NCBI GenBank assembly: GCA_018873245.2
Contig: JAEMBT020000005.1
Location: forward strand, 910,001-974,000
Source of the DNA: Archegozetes longisetosus
Taxonomy: Eukaryota > Arthropoda > Arachnida > Sarcoptiformes > Trhypochthoniidae
Reading direction: 5' to 3'
Length of the DNA stretch: 64,000 bases
A program made the position numbers and the translations under genes. Positions within the stretch are counted from its first letter, which is position 1, and each line of letters begins with the position of its first letter. Positions 1 through 14,439 of the stretch are shown here, one piece after another. The notes beneath the pieces are model-generated. The model ran no database searches and was not told the origin of the DNA. It saw nothing but the letters and a program-made list of their open reading frames with translations.

Positions 1-1065
1 ACCGATTCTCGTTTTTCAAAGATCTATAAAAATATTCGTGTTCAATAAAATGACCAAGTAGAACCTATTTCTCAATTGGCAAACTTTAGGAAATTGAAGT
101 TGCTTTCAATTTTTAATGAGATTATTATTACCATTGATTTAAAATATCTGACATTTATTTTTCGACACTATATGATACTACTCACTCGATCGACAGCAAT
201 GTTACTAAAATAGTAGTAAATGTTTGACGATCATTAAGTTCAGTTGCACTCTATTGCTCTAAATCTGTTCGATTTGTACGTTTCAAAGATATGACGATTC
301 AACCAATTTTGAAATAACAGAATAATTGTCAATAAGAAGATGACAATTTTTAATAGGAATGAGCATTTCTTATGTTAGTATAATAACACAGAAGAAATAT
401 ATTGAGCATATTAAATGAGAAAACCTGAGGGAAAGTCATGTTGAAAAATGAATGCATGATCTGTGAGTCAAACTTATTCATTGTTTGAAAAACAAAAGCG
501 TATGACTTCCTTCATTCAGCACTTAATTAACATAATAATAATTTATATGCATTATTATTATTTTCATAAACTTCATAATATTCTTGAATAATGAGCTAAT
601 ATTATGCATAAATTAAGTGAATATATATTAAGCAAAAGAATGTTTGCTAATGGAATCCATTTGAACGAATACCTTGGTTCATATAATAATTGAGAAGATA
701 AACTCATTCCTGAATCCTGGTATTTGGCTGCTAATCAAAATCAAAGTAAGGATCACTTATATCTCAAATTCTGGTTTATATGTTCTTTTAAATTGTTGTT
801 GTCATTAAATTTAAAACATTTGACTTAAGATCTACAGAATAAGAAAATTGAAATTTTGAATGTTCATTTTGATTAAAAAGCTTTTTGAAGAAAACATGTT
901 CAATTAACTGAGTAACGAATATGTGCACTGATCTCTCAATTTTGATGAGAACTACATCTTATAGTGAGTAATAGTGGGTCACAAAATAGCCCTAAACAAC
1001 AAATTGAAAAAGTCGCAAACGTAACAAAAAAGCCTTCTGGTTGTGAAAAGAGGCACAATTAAGTG
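1..1065. other. Gene-free stretch at left edge
   Basis: AT-rich sequence. I see no splice-bounded coding exon, RNA gene or recognisable mobile element here. It may be the 3' flank of the candidate exon that follows. Confidence 0.5.
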
Positions 1066-1155
1066 TTATTTCCTGCGGTTATCCATCATAGACGCTGGTC
1101 TGCAATTGCCTTCACTCATACGGGCACCAAAGGGATTCAAGTGATAGAAGAAACG
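1066..1155 (-). CDS. Candidate orphan terminal exon
   Basis: On the minus strand a splice acceptor (TTTGTAG) is followed by an open phase-0 exon of 30 codons ending in TAA. It starts RFFYHLNPFGARMSEG and continues through NCRPASMMDNRRK. Base composition is visibly richer in G+C than the surroundings, as in the true exons of this window. I do not recognise the protein. No partner exon was found upstream (rightwards) in the next kilobases, so it would need a long intron. It could be the last exon of a gene with widely spaced exons, or a decayed exon. Confidence 0.28.
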   Translation of the reverse strand, partial: RFFYHLNPFGARMSEGNCRPASMMDNRRK

Positions 1156-4100
1156 CTACAAACTTTTGTCACAAACTTTTAGGTTTTAGTCAAACGTTTA
1201 TTTTCAAAAGTAGAAAAAACTATTTTGAATTTTGCAACAATTTAATAAATAGGTTTTAGGACAAACTAAGCATTAAAGTTATGTTAATTTTATTTTCTCA
1301 CTGCTCTTCAACTTTAAGTTTAGAGAATTGATGTCGAGTCAAATTAAGATATTCTCTTTTGTATATTTACTCACATCAATTAGAATTACAAAAAATTTGG
1401 ACCATACGTCTAAGTTTATAATTACAGATATCATTCCATTTGTATGAACTATAGCATCAAAATTTTCAGTAATTACTTGAGTTTCCATTTTCTTTCTCTT
1501 TGCTTACGACGAAATGGCCTCTTATCAGATTTCAGAGACTATAGTTGTCATAAAACTGAATGTAAATATAACTACACATTGTCAATGAATTTTTAGCGTC
1601 AAGACCAACTTAGATTAGGCGTAACCTTAAAGCTGAACAATATTTGGGAATTCGGTAACAGATTCGGTGCATATATCTACCATATTTTAATACTGAAATC
1701 AAGCTTTATCTCAAATTTGGTTTCTAGATCAATTAATTACTAAACAATAAGCCTTTTTAAGCTATAAAATACACAAATCTAACGTTTAATTGAAAAAGAA
1801 CTATCTTACAAAATGTTTACAAGAAGAGACTTCTGCGATCGCAAAATAAGTCTTAATCTTTAAATAGAATTTACGAATGAGTGAGGCTTATGTACTTTCC
1901 AAATTTAGCCACAATTGTTCAGTTTCTAGAGCTATTCTGGAAAAGCCCAGAAACGTTGCATGTTTTCACAGAATTTGTCTATCTTTTAGCTTATTCGGTG
2001 GCTTTTGGGCCTGTACCTAACCTTTACTTTTGGGATTCTGCGATGGGATTGGGTGTCACGCCTTACGCCTCATTTACTAAGCATGACCTTAGATGTTGAA
2101 CACCTTACTCATCAATATCCCTATATTTCTAAAAAAGAGAAATTCGAGAACACATATAACTAATTATCGCTGAAAGCTTATCTAATCAAATGTTCATAAA
2201 GTTTACTATTAGCTCAATAGTTCACAGTCGCAGTATTAGCAATAAAACATTATGCGGTCCGGATTCGGATCACTCAAAATAGAAAGTCATTCAATTTAAG
2301 TATTTATGTATATCGTTTCGCTATTCACTAACCGTATAAATTGATATTTCGTTGTTTTTCAATAAAAATTGTCATCACATAAACTAAAATATTATATAAT
2401 CTTTACTAATGTTAATTAATTATAAAGATACTGAATCAAATTGTTTCAGTGTCCCTGAACTCGATCATTTCCTAAACCCTAACTGATTGTTCAAATTGAG
2501 AAGAATAATGCTACACAAACCAGAATTAATAAGGGTAAATCCAACACTTTAGCTTAAATTCGATTCAGATCATTTCATTGTTAATGATAATTATGAGAAA
2601 TTCTTGAAAAACAAGACGTTTATGATAGTTCTGATCTATCAAGAATTGATTGATATTCAAGTGCAAACATAATATATAGTGATGGATCCAATTATGGAAT
2701 TTATTGTGTCACGCATTCCTGTCATAAAGGATTAGGATAACATTCTAATATTTAATGTTTATTACGCATAATGTATCAGATATTCAGTATGATTATCATA
2801 TCTTCCTCTATAAATTTAACCTGAATCCACATCCAAACTGGGTATTGAGTTGGACGTCAGACTTATTTAACTATTTGAACATAAAACTTAAAATTGGTTT
2901 CTATCATGAATAAGTGACCATTTCAGAAAAGCACTTCAGTCTGCGAATTCTTTTGAATCAATAAAATATTGAACTTTGTTCAAGAATATACAACATCTAG
3001 AATTATATGGATCCTGAATATGAAAATTTGAAACGGGGTTTGACAAAGCCTTATGTGACCACAAAACTTGAGCTACTATTATTCTAAGAACCTTTTGCAC
3101 CAAACAAGCTGAACATACTCTGATCCTATATCATAGGATATGGAGGAATGACATTTAGTGAACGCATAAAAATATGGCTAATAGTAAAACACAGGCATCG
3201 CATTGACTATTGGATACAAATGGATAAAATAATTTCGACATAAATATTACCGATAATAATAATAACTCGTCGAAATATATAGGCGGGTATTGCAAGTAAT
3301 TCGTTATCGCGCAGCAAAAAAGAAAGATTTACAATACAACTTGAAATCCGTCTTCACTGACTCATGGCCTTAATGCCTATCACTTATTGATCAGAATTAG
3401 AGGTGGAGTCCAACACATCTATTGCTGTCAGTTATATCATTGTTTAGATTAATTCTGGTTTAATGGTAGAAATTTAGAATAATCTCATTTATTTATATAA
3501 TTTGATACGTAAGATAAAGCTAACAAATATCATTAGAAATAATAACCATCCTTAAAAATATTGATGTATTCCTGATTAAAATGTATGAAATGCTAATATT
3601 GTTTGGAAATCTGCTTAGTGGCAAATTATATCCAAAAACATATCGAACAAGTTATGTTAAAAAATTCAAAAAAACAAAACCAAAATTGAGTTTTTGCGCC
3701 TTTTTAAAAACTTTGGATCAAAGTCTATTATTATTTTTAAGCCTGAGTTATACTGAAACTCGTCTATCAAACAATGCATTAAACTTTATTACACAATCAC
3801 TATATAAAAATGAGAGAGAGAGAGAGAGAGAGAAACATTACAACGACAAAGTTGATAATGCGGGTTCTGTCAAAAACAAATGGTTGCACTCAAGAAGAAG
3901 ATCCTCTGCATTGTGGTATATTATGGTCACTACTCCTAATTAGATTTCTGATTAGCAAACTTCTTGAAACAGCTATAATAAAGCCTTCTAATGACTCGTA
4001 TATAATTACAAACCCAAAAATGGTTACTAACGAATAGGTCTGGTTCAATCACGAACAAATATGAGCAAATCTAACCAAACACTTAATATCGTTAGAGTTA

Positions 4101-7100
4101 TTATCATTTCTATATAAATGATGGAATTAACAGTGGATTGCGTTTGCTGAAAATCTGAATCGCTTTATATAAAAATAACTGGTTTTGTCAGCTATAAGGT
4201 TTAATATTGCTTCATAAGACTTTCAATCTTATGGCGACGTTTTAAATTGCACAATAAATGTTATTTTTGAAAATTTTATTAGGAAATAATACACTATATT
4301 TGAGAAGAATGAGCTCAGGTATGATGTGATTATCAAGTTGTTTATACGTAACTTAACAAAAGCTGTGTTTCAATCAAATCAAAGCTTCGAGTACTTGTAG
4401 TATTAGTGCAATAAATGGCAAGAATATATTAATGTAAAGAATAGAGTACTTCAGAGTTGACAAGTTCTCAAATAATGACTGTCATTATTGACGAACAACT
4501 GTGACGTTTTGGATCAAAGCCATAAGAGCTTCTTAACAGTAAATATATATATACACACTATACATACAATACATTATATGTTTTAAATTTATGGCATTTC
4601 TCACGGCTCAACCCAAATGTTAATCTTAAATGAAGCGAAAACACCTTATGGTTTATGAAGTGCAGCCGCCACTGCACCAGAATATAAAATACAATATAAG
4701 AAAAATTCTCTTCTCGACAATAAAATCGATCTGAAGAAAGAAAAATTTTTCGATGACATATAAAAATTGTGGATATCGTTTTATTAGTTCTTAACTGGAA
4801 CCAATGTGAAAAATCCATTACTATATTTGTTGATTTAACATTTTATAAGTATTTCAATACTGATTTTAAATCACAATTTTCAGATATATTTGCTAAATCA
4901 GTGCTGATCTTTTAGGAAAATTGATCTTTTTGGTCGTCTTCTAAGTCTCTTTTATCTAGTTTAATAAGGCGAAAAATCTACTAGACTAATTCGATAAATT
5001 GTCTTTTTATTAAATAACAATATTCCAGTTGCATTTGTATTCTCAAAATAACTAGTATTTGGTATTTATTGTTTCTTTAATTTTGAAATATGAACTGCTC
5101 ATAATCAAGAAAAAATGTGAGTCGGAAATTAATTCAATAGTTGATGAGATTCAATTTAAAACAATTTAAATCTAGTTTTGAATGAATCGAGCATTAGATA
5201 GGGAAAAAACAGTAATTTCTATAGAAGTACATTATTAAAATGGAATTAACATGGTGCACATGCATCGCATCATTACGTAAAGTTATTGGACGTTTAAGCA
5301 AAATTGAAACATAAGTTTCAACAGATTTTGATATGAACCCGTTTTAGCGAATTAAAGTGAATATTATTTATTCGAGAGGGTTATAAAAGTTAATAGAGAA
5401 TCAAAATAGGAGTGTTAAACAAATTGCTGACATAAATTTTGACATTAAGTTAGTCCTCCTTTTCCGTTGTTCTGTACGTTTTGCAATCGAGGCAAAAGAC
5501 AAGCAAATTAGATGTGCATTATCTCAAATGATTCAATACAGCCATGGCTTCACAATGAATCTATAGAATATAAAGAGAGGCCAAATATTGAGCATCTAAA
5601 CCAATTGAAAATCATGGATTCCATCCATTAGCTATAGTTCTCTGTCCGCATGTCTAGATTTAACTCAATAAGTTGTAAAGGAAAGTGACCGAAAAGAAAG
5701 GATTTTCAATCATTTGCCATCGTTGGCATAGCAGTAATGTTATCATGAGAGGTAAGGCTTGCGGTTTAGCTCTGACCGGAACCTACTATTGTAGATCATA
5801 GATCAGACGACTTGACGCATTGATCTCCTGCTGAACTGATATTTGTAATACAAAGAAGTGGGAGGTTTTCAGTTTAAGAATCAAAGCTAAAGTGAGAGAC
5901 GAGTAGATAGAAAAATATGACATAAAATGAGAGGGAGAACAGACGAGATTAAATGAGGAAATGAGAACCAGATATACGATAGAATAGAGGTTTAGTATAA
6001 GTACGAACATTATATCTTTATGTATTGTATAGTGTATTATGTTTTGGTCGATATCGAATCGATTCGTGACGAACAGTATGGACGTGAATATAATCGCAGC
6101 CATATATACAATCATAACAACAGTGATTACTTAGTAAACTTGTCTTCTCTTTCATTCTGCCATACTTCAGGCCAAACGAGTATTGTTTTGACTCACATCA
6201 GCTTTTGTTTGACTATCATTAACCGATAGTCTCAGCCTTTCTTAATATAGACATTAATTGATTGCAATTAGCTTAATTAAATAAAATTAAATATTCAGCT
6301 ATCGTTAATATTTAATTGTTTTTGCCACAAATATTAGATTTCAGTAATGATTAGTCGTAAAACGTTAGATGTCAGAAAAAAATTCTAATAAAAATCATTA
6401 AAGTATTCCAAAATTTGTATGAATTTTTGCACATTTTTCCAAAATTCATACAACACTAAAAATGATATTCAGATATTATAATTTTTTGATTACTTATTTG
6501 ATATTTGAAACTCTAAGACGTTCGCTCATCAAATTAAAACTATTGTATCCTGTTTGAAAGAATCGATAGATGAATAAATGGGAATTAGTTCCGCCTTCAA
6601 AGGTTCTCGAAATAACATGAATATAATGGTATCCAATGATCAGATATTTATACTCACGCTTCACAAAAATGATGAGATGCTAAGAGGGGTTCAGCGAACT
6701 TAAAGGCATATAGTATTGAATACTAATCTAAGGCTTAAGTGAAAAAACTAAGCCATAATACATGCAATACTAGTCGTATCGATCGTCTAAGTTACAATAA
6801 TAACATAAAATATTTTAGCTTCTAACTGTTTATCTGTCTCATCTCGATTCAGTGTTGAATATGTGAAACCAACGAAAGCGCGTTATTATTATATCTCAAT
6901 AATAATCCATTCTAGTTGTCAATAGTATGATAAATAAACTTGCACATCATAATGCATTTCCGCCACAAATAAGTGAACCAAAGCAAACAAGGCAACAACT
7001 AATGTATTAGAAACAACGCTAAAATAAGTAAAAGGAGAAGAAAGGAAAAAGCAAAGCAGAAACAAAATCACTGGAGAGATCGGTGGTGATAATAAAGCTT

Positions 7101-10100
7101 ATGATAGGATGAGACTGAGCTTTGAAGGTAGTCAATACACTAATCCGGTCATAACATTGCTCTCTGCGTGCAAACAGCTCGCTTATAGAAAGTCAATTTA
7201 TGCACTAGAATACTCTGAATATTGTACACTAAACTCATTTCTTTATAGTAATATTTTAGCATAAAAGTAATATCAGATCATGTTTATTCTCTGAAAAAGC
7301 TTAGCATAAACTTTATAAAATTACGATCAACAAAATCGGGAGCTTTAATATCTACTTACGAGCTCCCATATGCTTTTTCAATATGAAAATTTAGGAAAAT
7401 ATATTTTTAACATTAATCTTATTGAAGAGAAAGCAGCCTGTCTTATCGACCAAAGCATTCCGAATGGATCCGAGAAAGCTACAGACCAATCATTTTATTT
7501 AATTTAAGTAATAAAATCTTTTTCCTCAAGTTTATATAAATAATTAAGGCCTGAGAGGTTGACAAGTAAACTTGAATGCATTTTCGTTGTTAAGCTTTGC
7601 CTCAAAATATTAGGAGTAAAACTGACATCGAGTAAGCTCCAAATTCTCCAAAGAGTTCAAGTTTTAGAGAACAAATTGAAACCAAATTAAATTTAATGTC
7701 ACAAAAACTTTCAAATAGTAATGCGCTTCAAAGAGATTTCATTTTTCCTTTACTTTAGCATAAATTCGATAAAAACTTTCAATACATAGAACCAGTTAAA
7801 CACAACTCTAAAACTTGAACCATAACTTACTTGTGAATTGATTTTTGTTCATTCAGTTATATTAGACATTAACAGTCACTCACAGACAAACCAACAAACG
7901 TGTGATTTTTTATTGAATTTATTTTGTTCTCTCTGGAAAACTTATCCGCTTACACTATACAATCAATAAAACAATTGATCGCATTATATCTATTTACTTT
8001 TAATTCTGACATATTAATAAATTAATGTCAAAACATTTCAAATACGATTTGTGAAATCATAAGGATCCATCTGCTTTTTTACTTAGTGCCAGTATGATTG
8101 CACTTAAATCATATTACAGCTAAATTCAGTTGGGTTTACTAGTGTTGCATTCCTATTTCTAGTAGGCAATTCTTCCAGTAGTACTTTTCTCAAAACTATT
8201 TGCAATATTCACATTTTTATTTACGATATCAGGTTTACATTTGTTTTATGCGATCACTTAACTTACAATGGGACTCTCAAAGTGTTCAAAATTAACTTAG
8301 AGCCAAATTCAGTTATATTTGCAATGTATGCATTGATATTTCCAATTTAAAACATTATTCAATGAGTACGAAATTAAAAACAATGATCATTCATTCAATG
8401 TAAATCAGATTATGCTAATTATCCATTATTTGTTTTGTGAGACATGGTCACAAGTACTTTTTCATATTTTTGAAAAATTAGACCACTATTCATCTAACGA
8501 TTGTTTATCTAAATTTGGTTACTTATGACTCGTTGCGACCTTATACTCTCTCATTATCAGATATCAATTGAGTTGTCTTCCGTTTTAATCATAGAATTAA
8601 ATATAACGCAATATGATCGAGTATTTAATACAAACAAAATATTTATAATGCATATCAAAATAGACTTAAGAACAGAAATAGCAGTGCAACTTCAGCAAAT
8701 TACAACCGAATTTAGCTGTAACTTCGACCCGACTCTCATCGACCCAAAGCTTATAATGCCTGTGATTACTTTCATACTTAATAATTATATTAACTTTGAT
8801 GAACTTTCACATTCAATTCAATTCAATTTATTTTCATATAAATTGGTTCCAATAAAATCTAGAAATATTTTGATGTTGAACGATTAAAACAGCTTTATTT
8901 TCTCTTTAAGTATGAATTTGAACTTAATTTTATAAAAAAAATGACTTAAAAGGGCTCTGAGAATTACTTGCCTAAGAAAATGGGATAAGTTAAATGAGAT
9001 ACTTCTCCATTTAATGTCTCGCCTATACCAGTAATAACCAGTGTTTTAACGATTAAAGAAAATTCTTAGTAAACATTATAGATAGACTTAATATGTTGTT
9101 TCGCTAATCTTTTAACTAATCCAACTATCTCTTAATGCTCAACATAACTGTGACATTGTTTGCTTTTAATGAAAATCTTTGTGTGACATATTTTACTATG
9201 AGTTGAGAATAATAACTTCAACTAATAAGAAGAAAGCAAAAGTTGAGCGGTTTCCTAATAAAGAAGTTTTGCAAAAAAGCCTTTATTAATGTCTGATTTG
9301 AAGAGAAAGTAGTAAAATTCAAATTGATTATTATCCGCACTGTTGTATTATAAAAGTAATATAAAGGGCCACATAATTGACGAATGAGATTAAATAAGTT
9401 TGGCCCAGATCCAAAATGGAAATTACTATTTCTATTGCAGCAATAACTCATGATCACAAAAATTTATAGATCAGCAATTGGTTCGAACTAGAGATGAAAA
9501 TAATAATTTTCATTTCTGGATCTCATCCTTTATCAGAGCCTTACATATGACACAAAACGCAATAATGTTTTTTATGGCGCTCAACGCAATTTCAAAAGTA
9601 GATTCAATTTAGTTAAAGCGATGACTGAAGCCCAATAAAGCGATAGTATTGTAGCCAATCGGCTACGAAATTATAACTATGATGTGCAATCAAAGTGCAC
9701 ATCAATTATTCATTTTTGATCTTTAAATAATAACAATTTTATGAAGCAACAAATTTTTAATATAGAAATTACAGTTTGTGTAGTGCAACGAATCTACGCC
9801 TCTGATAATCCATGATTTTCGCTACATTTATGATCCACATTAAGTATTCCAAAAACGTTTGATAAATTTGATAAGCAATTCTCCTCTTCTCATATTTGCA
9901 GTTAAGTCTTAATCTCGATTCAGTGTAAGTGCTCTCAACTCTGTCTAAATGGTAATTGTTATGTTTGAGTCAATCACATTCTATTCATATTTTACAATAT
10001 TGTCGTTCATTACAATAATGATGATCAAGCTTTTGTTATTATTGTATCGTTTTTTATAAACAAACTTCAGTTTAAATATTAACTCACTCTCTAGTGATTT

Positions 10101-13100
10101 AGGAACGATAACTTCACATCATTTTAGTTTCCGTTTAAACACATTTATGAATTATCGTTGGTTTTGATTCATTAATAATAAGAATCACTATAACTGACAA
10201 GAAAATGAAAATTAATCAAAATGGAAACTTCAATAGAAAATATAGCATTCATTATGAATAATAGCCGATTCTTCAATATTATTTTTTAAGGGTTTGCAAA
10301 TATGCAAAACGCCAACAAATACGAGTTGACATTTTTTTTCATTCATCCTCTTTGATTATTAAAATCATTAAATTAATGAAATATTTATAGCGCCGACACA
10401 AATATTGTACTTGAATACTAATAGCAGAGCAGTTTCAATATTGTGAGTAATATAGCGCATAAACCCCTTTACGTTTTTCACCTGATGCACAAATATTAAT
10501 TAAATTATGATTTTATGGTGTGCAGCAGAACAGGAACAAGTGACAAATTCAATAGCAAATACCTAGAATTCCTCCATTTTTCAAAATTTCGCCAAATGTT
10601 TAAATCAACTGTTCGTATGGGGGGGCAGAATGAGAATCAAATTTCATATTAATATTAACCTGAAATTGAAATAAACTGTTTTCATTATATTTGATAGCAT
10701 GCTTTGAACAAGTTTAAAATCATTTAGCGACCTCTCCTTCTTTCAAAAAGCAGTTCGCGATTGTCTCTGATTAATACTCATCAATAACTGAACATTTTGT
10801 GACACAGTATTTAACATTTGACAAAATGATTTGAGTCTGAGGATTAGTTTATTTACGAAATGCAAGAGAAATAACAAAATTTGTGATTCGCTTTAAATAG
10901 CACTTGACTGCAATACAAAGTGATGCTCTAATATAATCCATGCGATAATATAGGCATCAATTTTGGCAGTTTGAAAGGAGCCCTAGAAGTAACCCACGAG
11001 AGATGCATTAGCAAAGCAAATGAGAACAATTTTTGATAGCAATGCCACTCACTTTCGGAAAGCGCACTTTTAAAATAAAATACTCGAGTGTATAAGAATC
11101 AGGTCATTCATAATATATTGTGACATTATTATACAGTAAGTCTACACTAAAGGCATGATATTTTGCTCTTTCATTCCTAAAAATGAAAGTTGAAAACGCT
11201 TTACTCCAAATAAAATACGACAGAAAAATATTAAAGAATTGGATAAAATACAAGAATGCGATCGAAGTTTTGATGCTTAAAAGCTTAGGGGGGAATCAAT
11301 GAGTAGTTCTCCGATTCTTCTCTCATGTATTTGAGTAAACTATTTTCAGATGTTCGCAGAGATCGCCTAAAATTTTTTTAAATGGTGTTTTAAACTTTAA
11401 TACACTCTTATCACTATTTTAAGAGGGGCCGAGAACTGCTTTTCATTTGATGAAAAAGTTTAGTGTTTGCTAAGCTTTAAAAGGTCTGAGGAATCATATG
11501 TTGTTCAGTTAAGAAAATGGATCCCTAAAGATGAAAAGCAACAATTTTTACTTATAAGTTTGGTTTTAGTTGATCGTCATTATGGATTTTATGCAATTCT
11601 CTAGTGATTCCTCTTTATGGCTTTATTCAGCCACTAATGCGGGCATAGAGTGCACACCGAAGTGGGTTTATATGTCTATAACATCGATTTGAGTAGTGAT
11701 GGGCAATGGCATAAATCATTGCCTACTTCTTCAGTTTGATTGAATATAGCAAAGCATAGCGTATGACATGACACAATTGAAGTCTCGCAACAAAAGGCAT
11801 CATAACATTCCTAATACGACGCATTCTTTTTCAATATATTAAACTGAAATTGTCGTGTCTCCTAAATAAGCAAAGCGTAAGGAATAACATCAAATCCATA
11901 ATAGTATTACATCGAATATTTTCTTTTATACAATTCTATGCAGTTATTTTAGTTAATCAAAATTCATGTCTGCCGAACCTTAAGCTTTATATTGACAAAA
12001 ATAATCCTTTTCACAAATAGAAAAATTTGATAAACTCAAAAATTTCATTTATTATTTTAACCAATTCACAAGTATTATAAAAGAAGAGTCAAAATTTCAT
12101 AAATTGTTTAAAACTATCGATAATTTATATATAAATATTAAAGAAGTAAGTGCGCCACCAATTATTGAACTGATATGAACAGACACGTGCGGCACATCTC
12201 ATAATAAATTCATTTGGCTTGAGATATACAAATATTGAAAAAGTAAAAAACTATTATAAATAAATTTATTAATTGAAAGTTTCATATTTGCACACGGTAT
12301 AAGAACACTCTGCATATTAGTACATTGCGAGCATTATGCCATTTATAATCGCGAATATGAAGTAATAGAGAAGAGTAGCAAATCAAAGTCGTATTAAACA
12401 CTTTAACGAATAGAGTTTGGGAATAAAAGGCTCACAAAGCGCTAAACGGATAGAAAACTTGAATAATCAATTAAATATTAAGATTGTAACGTAGAAATCG
12501 ATTGATAAGTTTAACTCGCATTTCTTTCGAGTCTCGACAGGCAAAAAGTAGTGAAAGCAATGAGCGATTCTCCCAAACACAAATCATATAACTGAACAGT
12601 TCAACTTTGTTCTCGCTTTCAAATGTGAAAATGCCTTAAAACTTTGACTTAATTTAATTTTGATCTCCAATAGATTAGTATGTTATTAAATAATGCAAGT
12701 TTCAAGTCAAGCTAAATTTCTAATCTAATAATCAATTTATAAAATTACAAAATACTAGTAAAAAAGCTAAACATAAATTAAATTTTTGATTAAATAATTT
12801 AAAAATTTATATTGAATTGGTCAATTTTAATACTGAGTGCTAGATTAGACAAATAATCAAAACAAATATTGTCTCTAAAGCCTTACCTTTAAGAGTATCG
12901 CAGAAATAAAGTTATTATTTAAGTGAAGTAAATCACATTCTTATCTTGAGATGCAGAACAGTCTTATTTTTTGAATTTGAAGCGGAAAAAGGTCTGCAAA
13001 ATATTGGATTCGCTCAGTGCAAATACTTGTTCTGCTAATAACGGTTGAACAAATGCAATACTAGTACTTATATATAAATATACTTCCAATAAATATATTG

Positions 13101-14439
13101 ATGTTATACTCGCGTCGATAATTTAAGTTAATATCGTCTTTGCACAATTGGATATCATATCAGACGACAAAATACTTCTCGCACTCAAAGCCATCCTTGT
13201 TTTGGGGCAAATACAAAATCAAGAGGAAAACATTGCGTCGAGCTTTGGAAGCAATGCTATGCAAGACTGTCGGCAACGCAAAGGCGATCAATACAAATGA
13301 ACCACAGAGTAGTCAAGAGTGTCTGTCACGCCATCGCAGATCTTCGTGTGAAAAAAACAAAGATATTCAAAGAGAATGACAATATGTTTCGCAACTCGGA
13401 GTCAATATTTAAAAAGATCTCGTTGCGCGATTCTGCTTCTTCTAAAGAAAACAATAGATATTTTAGTTACCTTCCCCGATACTGAGTGACAAAAGTTTGT
13501 TCCGCTTATTTAAGAACATGTCTTATATTTGTTCAACTTAATAAGTAGTTTCAATAACTCAATCAATATATCAAAATTTACGACTAACATTGTATATTGT
13601 GTTTAGTATAAAGTAAATGACTGGATATATTTGACAACAAATTCTTCAGCTAGTCTACAAAGTGACTTCTGCCTAGTATAAATTGTCGAGTGGAGGTCAA
13701 CGAACTTTTTGCTAAATATATAAAACGCAAATCATTACAAATAGTAGAGAAAGTGATCACTTATAAAATAAGAAGGCATTTGTTGTTTAGTTATTTAACT
13801 TTCACAATGCATTTATGTTCTTAGTTGACGAGTTATACAGTCTAAACTCGAAACCATAATCAAATTTGTTACCGATTGTATCCTTTTGAAAAGTGATTCA
13901 TAAATTGTTATCAAGTGAAAAACACGTTTATTTTGACTTGGTGATAAAAATACACTAAATCGTTAAAACAATCCAGATATCATCTCAAATTGTTAATAGA
14001 CTTAAAAATTTGTTGATTTGATTTAAATCTAATTTAATGAATATATTTGGCTGTTAATATCTCATAAGTAGAATTTTGGTGACTATACAGTAGAAATGGC
14101 ACGGTTCACGAAAAATCCGGTATCTGCAAGTATTTGGCAAAAGCTTTCAAAATTAAAGTCATTTTCTTCTCTTCGCGTTTAGATGAGAATTGATGAAAAG
14201 TTAAGACCCGAATACACGTCACGTAACCGCGCGATAGACTTTTCGGCTCAAACCCGATGTTTCGCATGATAATTAATTAATATATAGTCTGACGACGGCT
14301 CGCATGTGAAGAATAACTACAGCGAATGGAATATAAATGTTTGTTTGGTCGAGGGTTCAAATCAATTTCATAACTCATTATTACTATTGATATCTAACTA
14401 TTAAAACTTAGAAAATATAATAGAAAACGTCAGTACTCA
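1156..14439. other. Large gene-poor region
   Basis: About 13 kb of AT-rich sequence. The open frames here are short, low in complexity and lack splice context, so I read them as chance. A GC-richer island at about 13,140-13,486 is open in two overlapping plus-strand frames but matches nothing I know. No tRNA, rRNA, CRISPR array, long terminal repeat or transposase was recognised. The region just left of 14,440 is probably 3' UTR of the lark-like gene. Confidence 0.5.
3812..3833. repeat. (GA)11 microsatellite
   Basis: Eleven uninterrupted GA units. They create spurious open frames rich in Arg-Glu on the plus strand. Confidence 0.95.

Noticed and set aside
3581..4037. Two overlapping plus-strand open frames around the GA repeat
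   Set aside because: They arise from the (GA)11 run and have no start context or homology.
5786..6229. Opposing open frames on both strands, with a possible short exon ending QEINASSRLIYDLQ
   Set aside because: An acceptor precedes the last 15 codons, but there is no partner exon and base composition is ambiguous.
8525..8887. 120-codon plus-strand open frame
   Set aside because: AT-driven composition (Ile, Asn, Leu), no GC rise, no splice sites, no recognisable motif.
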